Below are positions 24,501-36,352 of a DNA stretch of 64,000 nucleotides, piece after piece. Each line of letters begins with the position of its first letter. Within the stretch, counting starts at the first letter, position 1. Both the position numbers and the translations under genes were made by a program. The notes below the pieces were generated by a model. That model made no database searches. It worked only from the letters and a program-made list of their open reading frames with translations, and was not told the origin of the DNA. Source of the stretch: Calliphora vicina (lineage: Eukaryota > Arthropoda > Insecta > Diptera > Calliphoridae). The stretch is taken from NCBI RefSeq assembly GCF_958450345.1, contig NW_027052658.1, positions 434,001-498,000 of the forward strand, written 5' to 3'.

Positions 24501-27500
24501 GAGAGTAAGAGAGTAAGAGAGTAAGAGAGTAAGAGAGTAAGAGAGTAAGAGAGTAAGAGAGTAAGAGAGTAAGAGAGTAAGAGAGTAAGAGAGTAAGAGG
24601 GTAAGAGAGTAAGAGGGTAAGAGAGTAAGAGATTAACCCCCATTTTAAGACAGTAAGACAGTAAGAGAGTAAGAGAGTAAGAGGGTAAGAGAGTAAGAGA
24701 GTAAGTGAGTAAGTGAGTAAGAGAGTAAGAGAGTAAGAGAGTAAGAGAGTAAGAGAGTAAGAGAGTAAGAGAGTAAGAGAGTAAGAGAGTAAGAGAGTAA
24801 GAGAGTAAGAGACTAAGAGAGTAAGAGAGTAAGAGAGTAAGAGAGTAAGAGAGCAAGAGAGTAAGAGAGTATGAGAGTATGAGAGTATGAGAGTAAGAGA
24901 GTAAGAGAGTAAGAGAGTAAGAGAGTAAGAGAGTAAGAGAGTAAGAGAGTAAGAGAGTAAGAGAGTAAGAGAGTAAGAGAGTAAGAGAGTAAAAGAGTAA
25001 GAGAGTAAGAGAGTAAGAGAGTAAGAGAGTAAGAGAGTAAGAGAGTAAGAGAGTAAGAGAGTAAGAGAGTAAGAGAGTAAGAGAGTAAGAGAGTAAGAGA
25101 GTAAGAGAGTAAGAGAGTAAGAGAGTAAGAGAGTAAGAGAGTAAGAGAGTAAGAGAGTAAGAGAGTAAGAGAGTAAGAGAGTAAGAGAGTAAGAGAGTAA
25201 GAGAGTAAGAGAGTAAGAGAGTAAGAGAGTAAGAGAGTAAGAGAGTATGAGAGTATGAGAGTAAGAGAGTAAGAGAGTAAGAGAGTAAGAGAGTAAGAGA
25301 GTAAGAGAGTAAGAGAGTAAGAGACTAAGAGAGTAAGAGAGTAAGAGAGTAAGAGAGTAAGAGAGTAAGAGAGTAAGAGAGTAAGAGAGTAAGAGAGTAA
25401 GACAGTAAGACAGTAAGACAGTAAGACAGTAAGACAGTAAGACAGTAAGACAGTAAGAGAGTAAGAGAGTAAGAGAGTAAGAGAGTAAGAGAGTAAGAGA
25501 GTAAGAGAGTAAGAGAGTAAGAGAGTAAGAGAGTAAGAGAGTAAGAGAGTAAGAGAGTAAGAGAGTAAGAGAGTAAGAGAGTAAGAGAGTAAGAGAGTAA
25601 GAGAGTAAGAGAGTAAGAGAGTAAGAGAGTAAGAGAGTAAGAGAGTAAGAGAGTAAGAGAGTAAGAGAGTAAGAGAGTAAGAGAGTAAGAGAGTAAGAGA
25701 GTAAGAGAGTAAGAGAGTAAGAGAGTAAGAGAGTAAGAGAGTAAGAGAGTAAGAGAGTAAGAGAGTAAGAGAGTAAGAGAGTAAGAGAGTAAGAGAGTAA
25801 GAGAGTAAGAGAGTAAGAGAGTAAGAGAGTAAGAGAGTAAGACAGTAAGACAGTAAGACAGTAAGACAGTAAGACAGTAAGACAGTAAGACAGTAAGAGA
25901 GTAAGAGAGTAAGAGAGTAAGAGAGTAAGAGAGTAAGAGAGTAAGAGAGTAAGAGAGTAAGAGAGTAAGAGAGCAAGAGAGCAAGAGAGCAAGAGAGCAA
26001 GAGAGCAAGAGAGTAAGACAGTAAGACAGTAAGACAGTAAGACAGTAAGACAGTAAGACAGTAAGACAGTAAGACAGTAAGACTGTAAGACAGTAAGACA
26101 GTAAGACAGTAAGACAGTAAGACAGTAAGACAGTAAGACAGTAAGACAGTAAGACAGTAAGACAGTAAGACAGTAAGACAGTAAGACAGTAAGACAGTAA
26201 GACAGTAAGACAGTAAGACAGTAAGACAGTAAGACAGTAAGACAGTAAGACAGTAAGACAGTAAGACAGTAAGACAGTAAGACAGTAAGACAGTAAGACA
26301 GTAAGACAGTAAGACAGTAAGAGAGTAAGAGAGCAAGAGAGTAACCACCATTTTAAGACAGTAAGAGAGTAAGAGAGCAAGAGGGTAATAGAGTAAGAGA
26401 GTAAGAGGGTAAGAGAGTAAGAGAGTAAGAGAGTAAGAGAGTAAGAGAGTAAGAGAGTAAGAGAGTAAGAGAGTAAGAGAGTAAGAGAGTAAGAGAGTAA
26501 GAGAGTAAGAGAGTAAGAGAGTAAGAGAGTAAGAGAGTAAGAGAGTAAGAGAGTAAGAGAGTAAGAGAGTAAGAGAGTAAGAGAGTAAGAGAGTAAGAGA
26601 GTAAGAGAGTAAGAGAGTAAGAGAGTAAGAGAGTAAGAGAGTAAGAGAGTAAGAGAGTAAGAGAGTAAGAGAGTAAGAGAGTAAGAGAGTAAGAGAGTAA
26701 GAGAGTAAGAGAGTAAGAGAGTAAGAGAGTAAGAGAGTAAGAGAGTAAGAGAGTAAGAGAGTAAGAGAGTAAGAGAGTAAGAGAGTAAGAGAGTAAGAGA
26801 GTAAGAGAGTAAGAGAGTAAGAGAGTAAGAGAGTAAGAGAGTAAGAGAGTAAGAGAGTAAGAGAGTAAGAGAGTAAGAGAGTAAGAGAGTAAGAGAGTAA
26901 GAGAGTAAGAGAGTAAGAGAGTAAGAGAGTATGAGAGTATGAGAGTAAGAGAGTAAGAGAGTAAGAGAGTAAGAGAGTAAGAGAGTAAGAGAGTAAGAGA
27001 GTAAGAGAGTAAGAGAGTAAGAGAGTATGAGAGTATGAGAGTATGAGAGTAAGAGAGTAAGAGAGTAAGAGAGTAAGAGAGTTAGAGAGTAAGAGAGTAA
27101 GAGAGTAAGAGAGTAAGAGAGTAAGAGAGTAAGAGAGTAAGAGAGTAAGAGAGTAAGAGAGTAAGAGAGTAAGAGAGTAAGAGAGTAAGAGAGTAAGAGA
27201 GTAAGAGAGTAAGAGAGTAAGAGAGTAAGAGAGTAAGAGAGTAAGAGAGTAAGAGAGTAAGAGAGTAAGAGAGTAAGAGAGTAAGAGAGTAAGAGAGTAA
27301 GAGAGTAAGAGAGTAAGAGAGTAAGAGAGTAAGAGAGTAAGAGAGTAAGAGAGTAAGAGAGTAAGAGAGTAAGAGAGTAAGAGAGTAAGTGAGTAAGAGA
27401 GTAAGAGAGTAAGAGAGTAAGAGAGTAAGAGAGTAAGAGAGTAAGAGAGTAAGAGAGTAAGAGAGTAAGAGAGTAAGAGAGTAAGAGAGTAAGAGAGTAA

Positions 27501-30500
27501 GAGAGTAAGAGAGTAAGAGAGTAAGAGAGTAAGAGAGTAAGAGAGTAAGAGAGTAAGAGAGTAAGAGAGTAAGAGAGTAAGAGAGTAAGAGAGTAAGAGA
27601 GTAAGAGAGTAAGAGAGTAAGAGAGTAAGAGAGTAAGAGAGTAAGAGAGTAAGAGAGTAAGAGAGTAAGAGAGTAAGAGAGTAAGAGGGTAAGAGAGTAA
27701 GAGGGTAAGAGAGTAAGAGATTAACCCCCATTTTAAGACAGTAAGACAGTAAGAGAGTAAGAGAGCAAGAGAGTAAGAGAGTAAGAGGGTAAGAGAGTAA
27801 GAGAGTAAGTGAGTAAGTGAGTAAGAGAGTAAGAGAGTAAGAGAGTAAGAGAGTAAGAGAGTAAGAGAGTAAGAGACTAAGAGAGTAAGAGAGTAAGAGA
27901 GTAAGAGAGTAAGAGAGTAAGAGAGTAAGAGAGTAAGAGAGCAAGAGAGTAAGAGAGTATGAGAGTATGAGAGTATGAGAGTAAGAGAGTAAGAGAGTAA
28001 GAGAGTAAGAGAGTAAGAGAGTAAGAGAGTAAGAGAGTAAGAGAGTAAAAGAGTAAGAGAGTAAGAGAGTAAGAGAGTAAGAGAGTAAGAGAGTAAGAGA
28101 GTAAGAGAGTAAGAGAGTAAGAGAGTAAGAGAGTAAGAGAGTAAGAGAGTAAGAGAGTAAGAGAGTAAGAGAGTAAGAGAGTAAGAGAGCAAGAGAGCAA
28201 GAGAGCAAGAGAGCAAGAGAGCAAGAGAGTAAGAGAGTAAGACAGTAAGACAGTAAGACAGTAAGACAGTAAGACAGTAAGACAGTAAGACTGTAAGACA
28301 GTAAGACAGTAAGACAGTAAGACAGTAAGACAGTAAGACAGTAAGACAGTAAGACAGTAAGACAGTAAGACAGTAAGACAGTAAGACAGTAAGACAGTAA
28401 GACAGTAAGACAGTAAGACAGTAAGACAGTAAGAGAGCAAGAGAGTAACCACCATTTTAAGACAGTAAGAGAGTAAGAGAGCAAGAGGGTAATAGAGTAA
28501 GAGAGTAAGAGGGTAAGAGAGTAAGAGAGTAAGAGAGTAAGAGAGTAAGAGAGTAAGAGAGTAAGAGAGTAAGAGAGTAAGAGAGTAAGAGAGTAAGAGA
28601 GTAAGAGAGTAAGAGAGTAAGAGAGTAAGAGAGTAAGAGAGTAAGAGAGTAAGAGAGTAAGAGAGTAAGAGAGTAAGAGAGTAAGAGAGTAAGAGAGTAA
28701 GAGAGTAAGAGAGTAAGAGAGTAAGAGAGTAAGAGAGTAAGAGAGTAAGAGAGTAAGAGAGTAAGAGAGTAAGAGAGCAAGAGAGCAAGAGAGCAAGAGA
28801 GCAAGAGAGCAAGAGAGCAAGAGAGCAAGAGAGTAAGACAGTAAGACAGTAAGACAGTAAGACAGTAAGACAGTAAGACAGTAAGACTGTAAGACAGTAA
28901 GACAGTAAGACAGTAAGACAGTAAGACAGTAAGACAGTAAGACAGTAAGACAGTAAGACAGTAAGACAGTAAGACAGTAAGACAGTAAGACAGTAAGACA
29001 GTAAGACAGTAAGACAGTAAGACAGTAAGACAGTAAGACAGTAAGACAGTAAGACAGTAAGACAGTAAGACAGTAAGACAGTAAGAGAGCAAGAGAGTAA
29101 CCACCATTTTAAGACAGTAAGAGAGTAAGAGAGCAAGAGGGTAATAGAGTAAGAGAGTAAGAGGGTAAGAGAGTAAGAGAGTAAGAGAGTAAGAGAGTAA
29201 GAGAGTATGAGAGTAAGAGAGTAAGAGAGTAAGAGAGTAAGAGAGTAAGAGAGTAAGAGAGTAAGAGAGTAAGAGAGTAAGAGAGTAAGAGAGTAAGAGA
29301 GTAAGAGAGTAAGAGAGTAAGAGAGTAAGAGAGTAAGAGAGTAAGAGAGTAAGAGAGTAAGAGAGTAAGAGAGTATGAGAGTATGAGAGTAAGAGAGTAA
29401 GAGAGTAAGAGAGTAAGAGAGTAAGAGAGTAAGAGAGTAAGAGAGTAAGAGAGTAAGAGAGTAAGAGAGTAAGAGAGTAAGAGAGTAAGAGAGTAAGAGA
29501 GTAAGAGAGTAAGAGAGTAAGAGAGTAAGAGAGTAAGAGAGTAAGAGAGTAAGAGAGTAAGAGAGTAAGAGAGTAAGAGAGTAAGAGAGTAAGAGAGTAA
29601 GAGAGTAAGAGAGTAAGAGAGTAAGAGAGTAAGAGAGTAAGAGAGTAAGAGAGTAAGAGAGTAAGAGAGTAAGAGAGTAAGAGAGTAAGAGAGTAAGAGA
29701 GTAAGAGAGTAAGAGAGTAAGAGAGTAAGAGAGTAAGAGAGTAAGAGAGTAAGAGAGTAAGAGAGTAAGAGAGTAAGAGAGTAAGAGAGTAAGAGAGTAA
29801 GAGAGTAAGAGAGTAAGAGAGTAAGAGAGTAAGAGAGTAAGAGAGTAAGAGAGTAAGAGAGTATGAGAGTAAGAGAGTAAGAGAGTAAGAGAGTAAGAGA
29901 GTAAGAGAGTAAGAGAGTAAGAGAGTAAGAGAGTAAGAGAGTAAGAGAGTAAGAGAGTAAGAGAGTAAGAGAGTAAGAGAGTAAGAGAGTAAGAGAGTAA
30001 GAGAGTAAGAGAGTAAGAGAGTAAGAGAGTAAGAGAGTAAGATAGTAAGAGAGTAAGAGAGTAAGAGAGTAAGAGAGTAAGAGAGTAAGAGGGTAAGAGA
30101 GTAAGAGAGTAAGAGATTAACCCCCATTTTAAGACAGTAAGACAGTAAGAGAGTAAGAGAGCAAGAGAGTAAGAGAGTAAGAGGGTAAGAGAGTAAGAGA
30201 GTAAGAGAGTATGAGAGTAAGAGAGTAAGAGAGTAAGAGAGTAAGAGAGTAAGAGAGTAAGAGAGTAAGAGAGTAAGAGAGTAAGAGAGTAAGAGAGTAA
30301 GAGAGTAAAAGAGTAAGAGAGTAAGAGAGTAAGAGAGTAAGAGAGTAAGAGAGTAAGAGAGTAAGAGAGTAAGAGAGTAAGAGAGTAAGAGAGTAAGAGA
30401 GTAAGAGAGTAAGAGAGTAAGAGAGTAAGAGAGCAAGAGAGCAAGAGAGCAAGAGAGCAAGAGAGCAAGAGAGTAAGACAGTAAGACAGTAAGACAGTAA

Positions 30501-33500
30501 GACAGTAAGACAGTAAGACAGTAAGACAGTAAGACAGTAAGACAGTAAGACAGTAAGACAGTAAGACAGTAAGACAGTAAGACAGTAAGACAGTAAGACA
30601 GTAAGACAGTAAGACAGTAAGACAGTAAGACAGTAAGACAGTAAGACAGTAAGACAGTAAGACAGTAAGACAGTAAGACAGTAAGAGAGCAAGAGAGTAA
30701 CCACCATTTTTAGACAGTAAGAGAGTAAGAGAGCAAGAGGGTAATAGAGTAAGAGAGTAAGAGGGTAAGAGAGTAAGAGAGTAAGAGAGTAAGAGAGTAA
30801 GAGAGTAAGAGAGTAAGAGAGTAAGAGAGTAAGAGAGTAAGAGAGTAAGAGAGTAAGAGAGTAAGAGAGTAAGAGAGTAAGAGAGTAAGAGAGTAAGAGA
30901 GTAAGAGAGTAAGAGAGTAAGAGAGTAAGAGAGTAAGAGAGTAAGAGAGTAAGAGAGTAAGAGAGTAAGAGAGTAAGAGAGTAAGAGAGTAAGAGAGTAA
31001 GAGAGTAAGAGAGTAAGAGAGTAAGAGAGTAAGAGAGTAAGAGAGTAAGAGAGTAAGAGAGTAAGAGAGTAAGAGAGTAAGAGAGTAAGAGAGTAAGAGA
31101 GTAAGAGAGTAAGAGAGTAAGAGAGTAAGAGAGTAAGAGAGTAAGAGAGTAAGAGAGCAAGAGAGCAAGAGAGCAAGAGAGCAAGAGAGCAAGAGAGCAA
31201 GAGAGCAAGAGAGTAAGACAGTAAGACAGTAAGACAGTAAGACAGTAAGACAGTAAGACAGTAAGACTGTAAGACAGTAAGACAGTAAGACAGTAAGACA
31301 GTAAGACAGTAAGACAGTAAGACAGTAAGACAGTAAGACAGTAAGACAGTAAGACAGTAAGACAGTAAGACAGTAAGACAGTAAGACAGTAAGACTGTAA
31401 GACAGTAAGACAGTAAGACAGTAAGACAGTAAGACAGTAAGACAGTAAGACAGTAAGACAGTAAGACAGTAAGACAGTAAGACAGTAAGAGAGTAAGAGA
31501 GCAAGAGAGCAAGAGAGTAACCACCATTTTAAGACAGTAAGAGAGTAAGAGAGCAAGAGGGTAATAGAGTAAGAGAGTAAGAGGGTAAGAGAGTAAGAGA
31601 GTAAGAGAGTAAGAGAGTAAGAGAGTAAGAGAGTAAGAGAGTAAGAGAGTAAGAGAGTAAGAGAGTAAGAGAGTAAGAGAGTAAGAGAGTAAGAGAGTAA
31701 GAGAGTAAGAGAGTAAGAGAGTAAGAGAGTAAGAGAGTAAGAGAGTAAGAGAGTAAGAGAGTAAGAGAGTAAGAGAGCAAGAGAGTAAGAGAGTAAGAGA
31801 GTAAGAGAGTAAGAGAGTAAGAGAGTAAGAGAGTAAGAGAGTAAGAGAGTAAGAGAGTAAGAGAGTAAGAGAGTAAGAGAGTAAGAGAGTAAGAGAGTAA
31901 GAGAGTAAGAGAGTAAGAGAGTAAGAGAGTAAGAGAGTAAGAGAGTAAGAGAGTAAGAGAGTAAGAGAGTAAGAGAGTAAGAGAGTAAGAGAGTAAGAGA
32001 GTAAGAGAGTATGAGAGTATGAGAGTAAGAGAGTAAGAGAGTAAGAGAGTAAGAGAGTAAGAGAGTTAGAGAGTAAGAGAGTAAGAGAGTAAGAGAGTAA
32101 GAGAGTAAGAGAGTAAGAGAGTAAGAGAGTAAGAGAGTAAGAGAGTAAGAGAGTAAGAGAGTAAGAGAGTAAGAGAGTAAGAGAGTAAGAGAGTAAGAGA
32201 GTAAGAGAGTAAGAGAGTAAGAGAGTAAGAGAGTAAGAGAGTAAGAGAGTAAGAGAGTAAGAGAGTAAGAGTGTAAGAGAGTAAGAGAGTAAGAGAGTAA
32301 GAGAGTAAGAGAGTAAGAGAGTAAGAGAGTAAGAGAGTAAGAGAGTAAGAGAGTAAGAGAGTAAGAGAGTAAGAGAGTAAGAGAGTAAGAGAGTAAGAGA
32401 GTAAGAGAGTATGAGAGTAAGAGAGTAAGAGAGTAAGAGAGTAAGAGAGTAAGAGAGTAAGAGAGTAAGAGAGTAAGAGAGTAAGAGAGTAAGAGAGTAA
32501 GAGAGTAAGAGAGTAAGAGAGTAAGAGAGTAAGAGAGTAAGAGAGTAAGAGAGTAAGAGAGTAAGAGAGTAAGAGAGTAAGAGAGTAAGAGAGTAAGAGA
32601 GTAAGAGAGTAAGAGAGTAAGAGAGTAAGAGAGTAAGAGAGTAAGAGAGTAAGAGAGTAAGAGAGTAAGAGAGTAAGAGAGTAAGAGAGTAAGAGAGTAA
32701 GAGAGTAAGAGAGTAAGAGGGTAAGAGAGTAAGAGGGTAAGAGAGTAAGAGATTAACCCCCATTTTAAGACAGTAAGACAGTAAGAGAGTAAGAGAGCAA
32801 GAGAGTAAGAGAGTAAGAGGGTAAGAGAGTAAGAGAGTAAGTGAGTAAGTGAGTAAGAGAGTAAGAGAGTAAGAGAGTAAGAGAGTAAGAGACTAAGAGA
32901 GTAAGAGAGTAAGAGAGTAAGAGAGTAAGAGAGTAAGAGAGTAAGAGAGTAAGAGAGCAAGAGAGTAAGAGAGTATGAGAGTATGAGAGTATGAGAGTAA
33001 GAGAGTAAGAGAGTAAGAGAGTAAGAGAGTAAGAGAGTAAGAGAGTAAGAGAGTAAGAGAGTAAGAGAGTAAGAGAGTAAGAGAGTAAAAGAGTAAGAGA
33101 GTAAGAGAGTAAGAGAGTAAGAGAGTAAGAGAGTAAGAGAGTAAGAGAGTAAGAGAGTAAGAGAGTAAGAGAGTAAGAGAGTAAGAGAGTAAGAGAGTAA
33201 GAGAGTAAGAGAGTAAGAGAGTAAGAGAGTAAGAGAGTAAGAGAGTAAGAGAGTAAGAGAGTAAGAGAGTAAGAGAGTAAGAGAGTAAGAGAGTAAGAGA
33301 GTAAGAGAGTAAGAGAGTAAGAGAGTAAGAGAGTATGAGAGTATGAGAGTAAGAGAGTAAGAGAGTAAGAGAGTAAGAGAGTAAGAGAGTAAGAGAGTAA
33401 GAGACTAAGAGACTAAGAGAGTAAGAGAGTAAGAGAGTAAGAGAGTAAGAGAGTAAGAGAGTAAGAGAGTAAGAGAGTAAGAGAGTAAGACAGTAAGACA

Positions 33501-36352
33501 GTAAGACAGTAAGACAGTAAGACAGTAAGACAGTAAGACAGTAAGAGAGTAAGAGAGTAAGAGAGTAAGAGAGTAAGAGAGTAAGAGAGTAAGAGAGTAA
33601 GAGAGTAAGAGAGTAAGAGAGTAAGAGAGTAAGAGAGTAAGAGAGTAAGAGAGTAAGAGAGTAAGAGAGTAAGAGAGTAAGAGAGTAAGAGAGTAAGAGA
33701 GTAAGAGAGTAAGAGAGTAAGAGAGTAAGAGAGTAAGAGAGTAAGAGAGTAAGAGAGTAAGAGAGTAAGAGAGTAAGAGAGTAAGAGAGTAAGAGAGTAA
33801 GAGAGTAAGAGAGTAAGAGAGTAAGACAGTAAGACAGTAAGACAGTAAGACAGTAAGACAGTAAGACAGTAAGACAGTAAGACAGTAAGACAGTAAGACA
33901 GTAAGACAGTAAGACAGTAAGACAGTAAGACAGTAAGAGAGTAAGAGAGTAAGAGAGTAAGAGAGTAAGAGAGTAAGAGAGTAAGAGAGTAAGAGAGCAA
34001 GAGAGCAAGAGAGCAAGAGAGCAAGAGAGCAAGAGAGCAAGAGAGTAAGACAGTAAGACAGTAAGACAGTAAGACAGTAAGACAGTAAGACAGTAAGACT
34101 GTAAGACAGTAAGACAGTAAGACAGTAAGACAGTAAGACAGTAAGACAGTAAGACAGTAAGACAGTAAGACAGTAAGACAGTAAGACAGTAAGACAGTAA
34201 GACAGTAAGACAGTAAGACAGTAAGACAGTAAGACAGTAAGACAGTAAGACAGTAAGACAGTAAGACAGTAAGACAGTAAGACAGTAAGACAGTAAGACA
34301 GTAAGACAGTAAGACAGTAAGACAGTAAGACAGTAAGACAGTAAGACAGTAAGACAGTAAGACAGTAAGACAGTAAGAGAGTAAGAGAGCAAGAGAGTAA
34401 CCACCATTTTAAGACAGTAAGAGAGTAAGAGAGCAAGAGGGTAATAGAGTAAGAGAGTAAGAGGGTAAGAGAGTAAGAGAGTAAGAGAGTAAGAGAGTAA
34501 GAGAGTAAGAGAGTAAGAGAGTAAGAGAGTAAGAGAGTAAGAGAGTAAGAGAGTAAGAGAGTAAGAGAGTAAGAGAGTAAGAGAGTAAGAGAGTAAGAGA
34601 GTAAGAGAGTAAGAGAGTAAGAGAGTAAGAGAGTAAGAGAGTAAGAGAGTAAGAGAGTAAGAGAGTAAGAGAGTAAGAGAGTAAGAGAGTAAGAGAGTAA
34701 GAGAGTAAGAGAGTAAGAGAGTAAGAGAGTAAGAGAGTAAGAGAGTAAGAGAGTAAGAGAGTAAGAGAGTAAGAGAGTAAGAGAGTAAGAGAGTAAGAGA
34801 GTAAGAGAGTAAGAGAGTAAGAGAGTAAGAGAGTAAGAGAGTAAGAGAGTAAGAGAGTAAGAGAGTAAGAGAGTAAGAGAGTAAGAGAGTAAGAGAGTAT
34901 GAGAGTATGAGAGTAAGAGAGTAAGAGAGTAAGAGAGTAAGAGAGTAAGAGAGTAAGAGAGTAAGAGAGTAAGAGAGTAAGAGAGTAAGAGAGTATGAGA
35001 GTATGAGAGTATGAGAGTAAGAGAGTAAGAGAGTAAGAGAGTAAGAGAGTTAGAGAGTAAGAGAGTAAGAGAGTAAGAGAGTAAGAGAGTAAGAGAGTAA
35101 GAGAGTAAGAGAGTAAGAGAGTAAGAGAGTAAGAGAGTAAGAGAGTAAGAGAGTAAGAGAGTAAGAGAGTAAGAGAGTAAGAGAGTAAGAGAGTAAGAGA
35201 GTAAGAGAGTAAGAGAGTAAGAGAGTAAGAGAGTAAGAGAGTAAGAGAGTAAGAGAGTAAGAGAGTAAGAGAGTAAGAGAGTAAGAGAGTAAGAGAGTAA
35301 GAGAGTAAGAGAGTAAGAGAGTAAGAGAGTAAGAGAGTAAGAGAGTAAGAGAGTATGAGAGTAAGAGAGTAAGAGAGTATGAGAGTATGAGAGTAAGAGA
35401 GTAAGAGAGTAAGAGAGTAAGAGAGTAAGAGAGTAAGAGAGTAAGAGAGTAAGAGAGTAAGAGAGTAAGAGAGTAAGAGAGTAAGAGAGTAAGAGAGTAA
35501 GAGAGTAAGAGAGTAAGAGAGTAAGAGAGTAAGAGAGTAAGAGAGTAAGAGGGTAAGAGAGTAAGAGAGTAAGAGAGCAAGAGAGTAAGAGAGTAAGAGG
35601 GTAAGAGAGTAAGAGAGTAAGTGAGTAAGTGAGTAAGAGAGTAAGAGAGTAAGAGAGTAAGAGAGTAAGAGAGTAAGAGAGTAAGAGAGTAAGAGAGTAA
35701 GAGAGTAAGAGAGTAAGAGAGTAAGAGACTAAGAGAGTAAGAGAGTAAGAGAGTAAGAGAGTAAGAGAGTAAGAGAGTAAGAGAGTAAGAGAGCAAGAGA
35801 GTAAGAGAGTATGAGAGTATGAGAGTATGAGAGTAACAGAGTAAGAGAGTAAGAGAGTAAGAGAGTAAGAGAGTAAGAGAGTAAGAGAGTAAGAGAGTAA
35901 GAGAGTAAGAGAGTAAGAGAGTAAAAGAGTAAGAGAGTAAGAGAGTAAGAGAGTAAGAGAGTAAGAGAGTAAGAGAGTAAGAGAGTAAGAGAGTAAGAGA
36001 GTAAGAGAGTAAGAGAGTAAGAGAGTAAGAGAGTAAGAGAGTAAGAGAGTAAGAGAGTAAGAGAGTAAGAGAGTAAGAGAGTAAGAGAGTAAGAGAGTAA
36101 GAGAGTAAGAGAGTAAGAGAGTAAGAGAGTAAGAGAGTAAGAGAGTAAGAGAGTAAGAGAGTAAGAGAGTAAGAGAGTAAGAGAGTAAGAGAGTAAGAGA
36201 GTAAGAGAGTAAGAGAGTAAGAGAGTAAGAGAGTAAGAGAGTAAGAGAGTAAGAGAGTAAGAGAGTAAGAGAGTAAGAGAGTAAGAGAGTAAGAGAGTAA
36301 GAGAGTAAGAGAGTAAGAGAGTAAGAGAGTAAGAGAGTAAGAGAGTAAGAGA
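18541..36352. repeat. GTAAGAGA satellite organised as 2.4-3.1 kb higher-order repeats
   Basis: The markers recur in the same order. (1) GATTAACCCCCATTTT at about 22179, 24631, 27719, 30115 and 32751. (2) Doublet GTAAGTGA near 22233, 24703, 27807, 32838 and 35619. (3) A GAGACTAAG unit. (4) Two or three GTATGAGA units near 22366, 24868, 27956, 32972 and 35810. (5) A GTAAAAGA unit. (6) A GCAAGAGA run, then a long GTAAGACA run with a GTAAGACT variant. (7) A CCACCA cassette followed by GGGTAATAGAG near 20965, 26385, 28488, 29140, 30740, 31560 and 34440. Spacings of marker 1 are about 2453, 3087, 2396 and 2638 bp. Near 35580 the same marker series appears without its cassette. No gene is seen. Confidence 0.92.
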
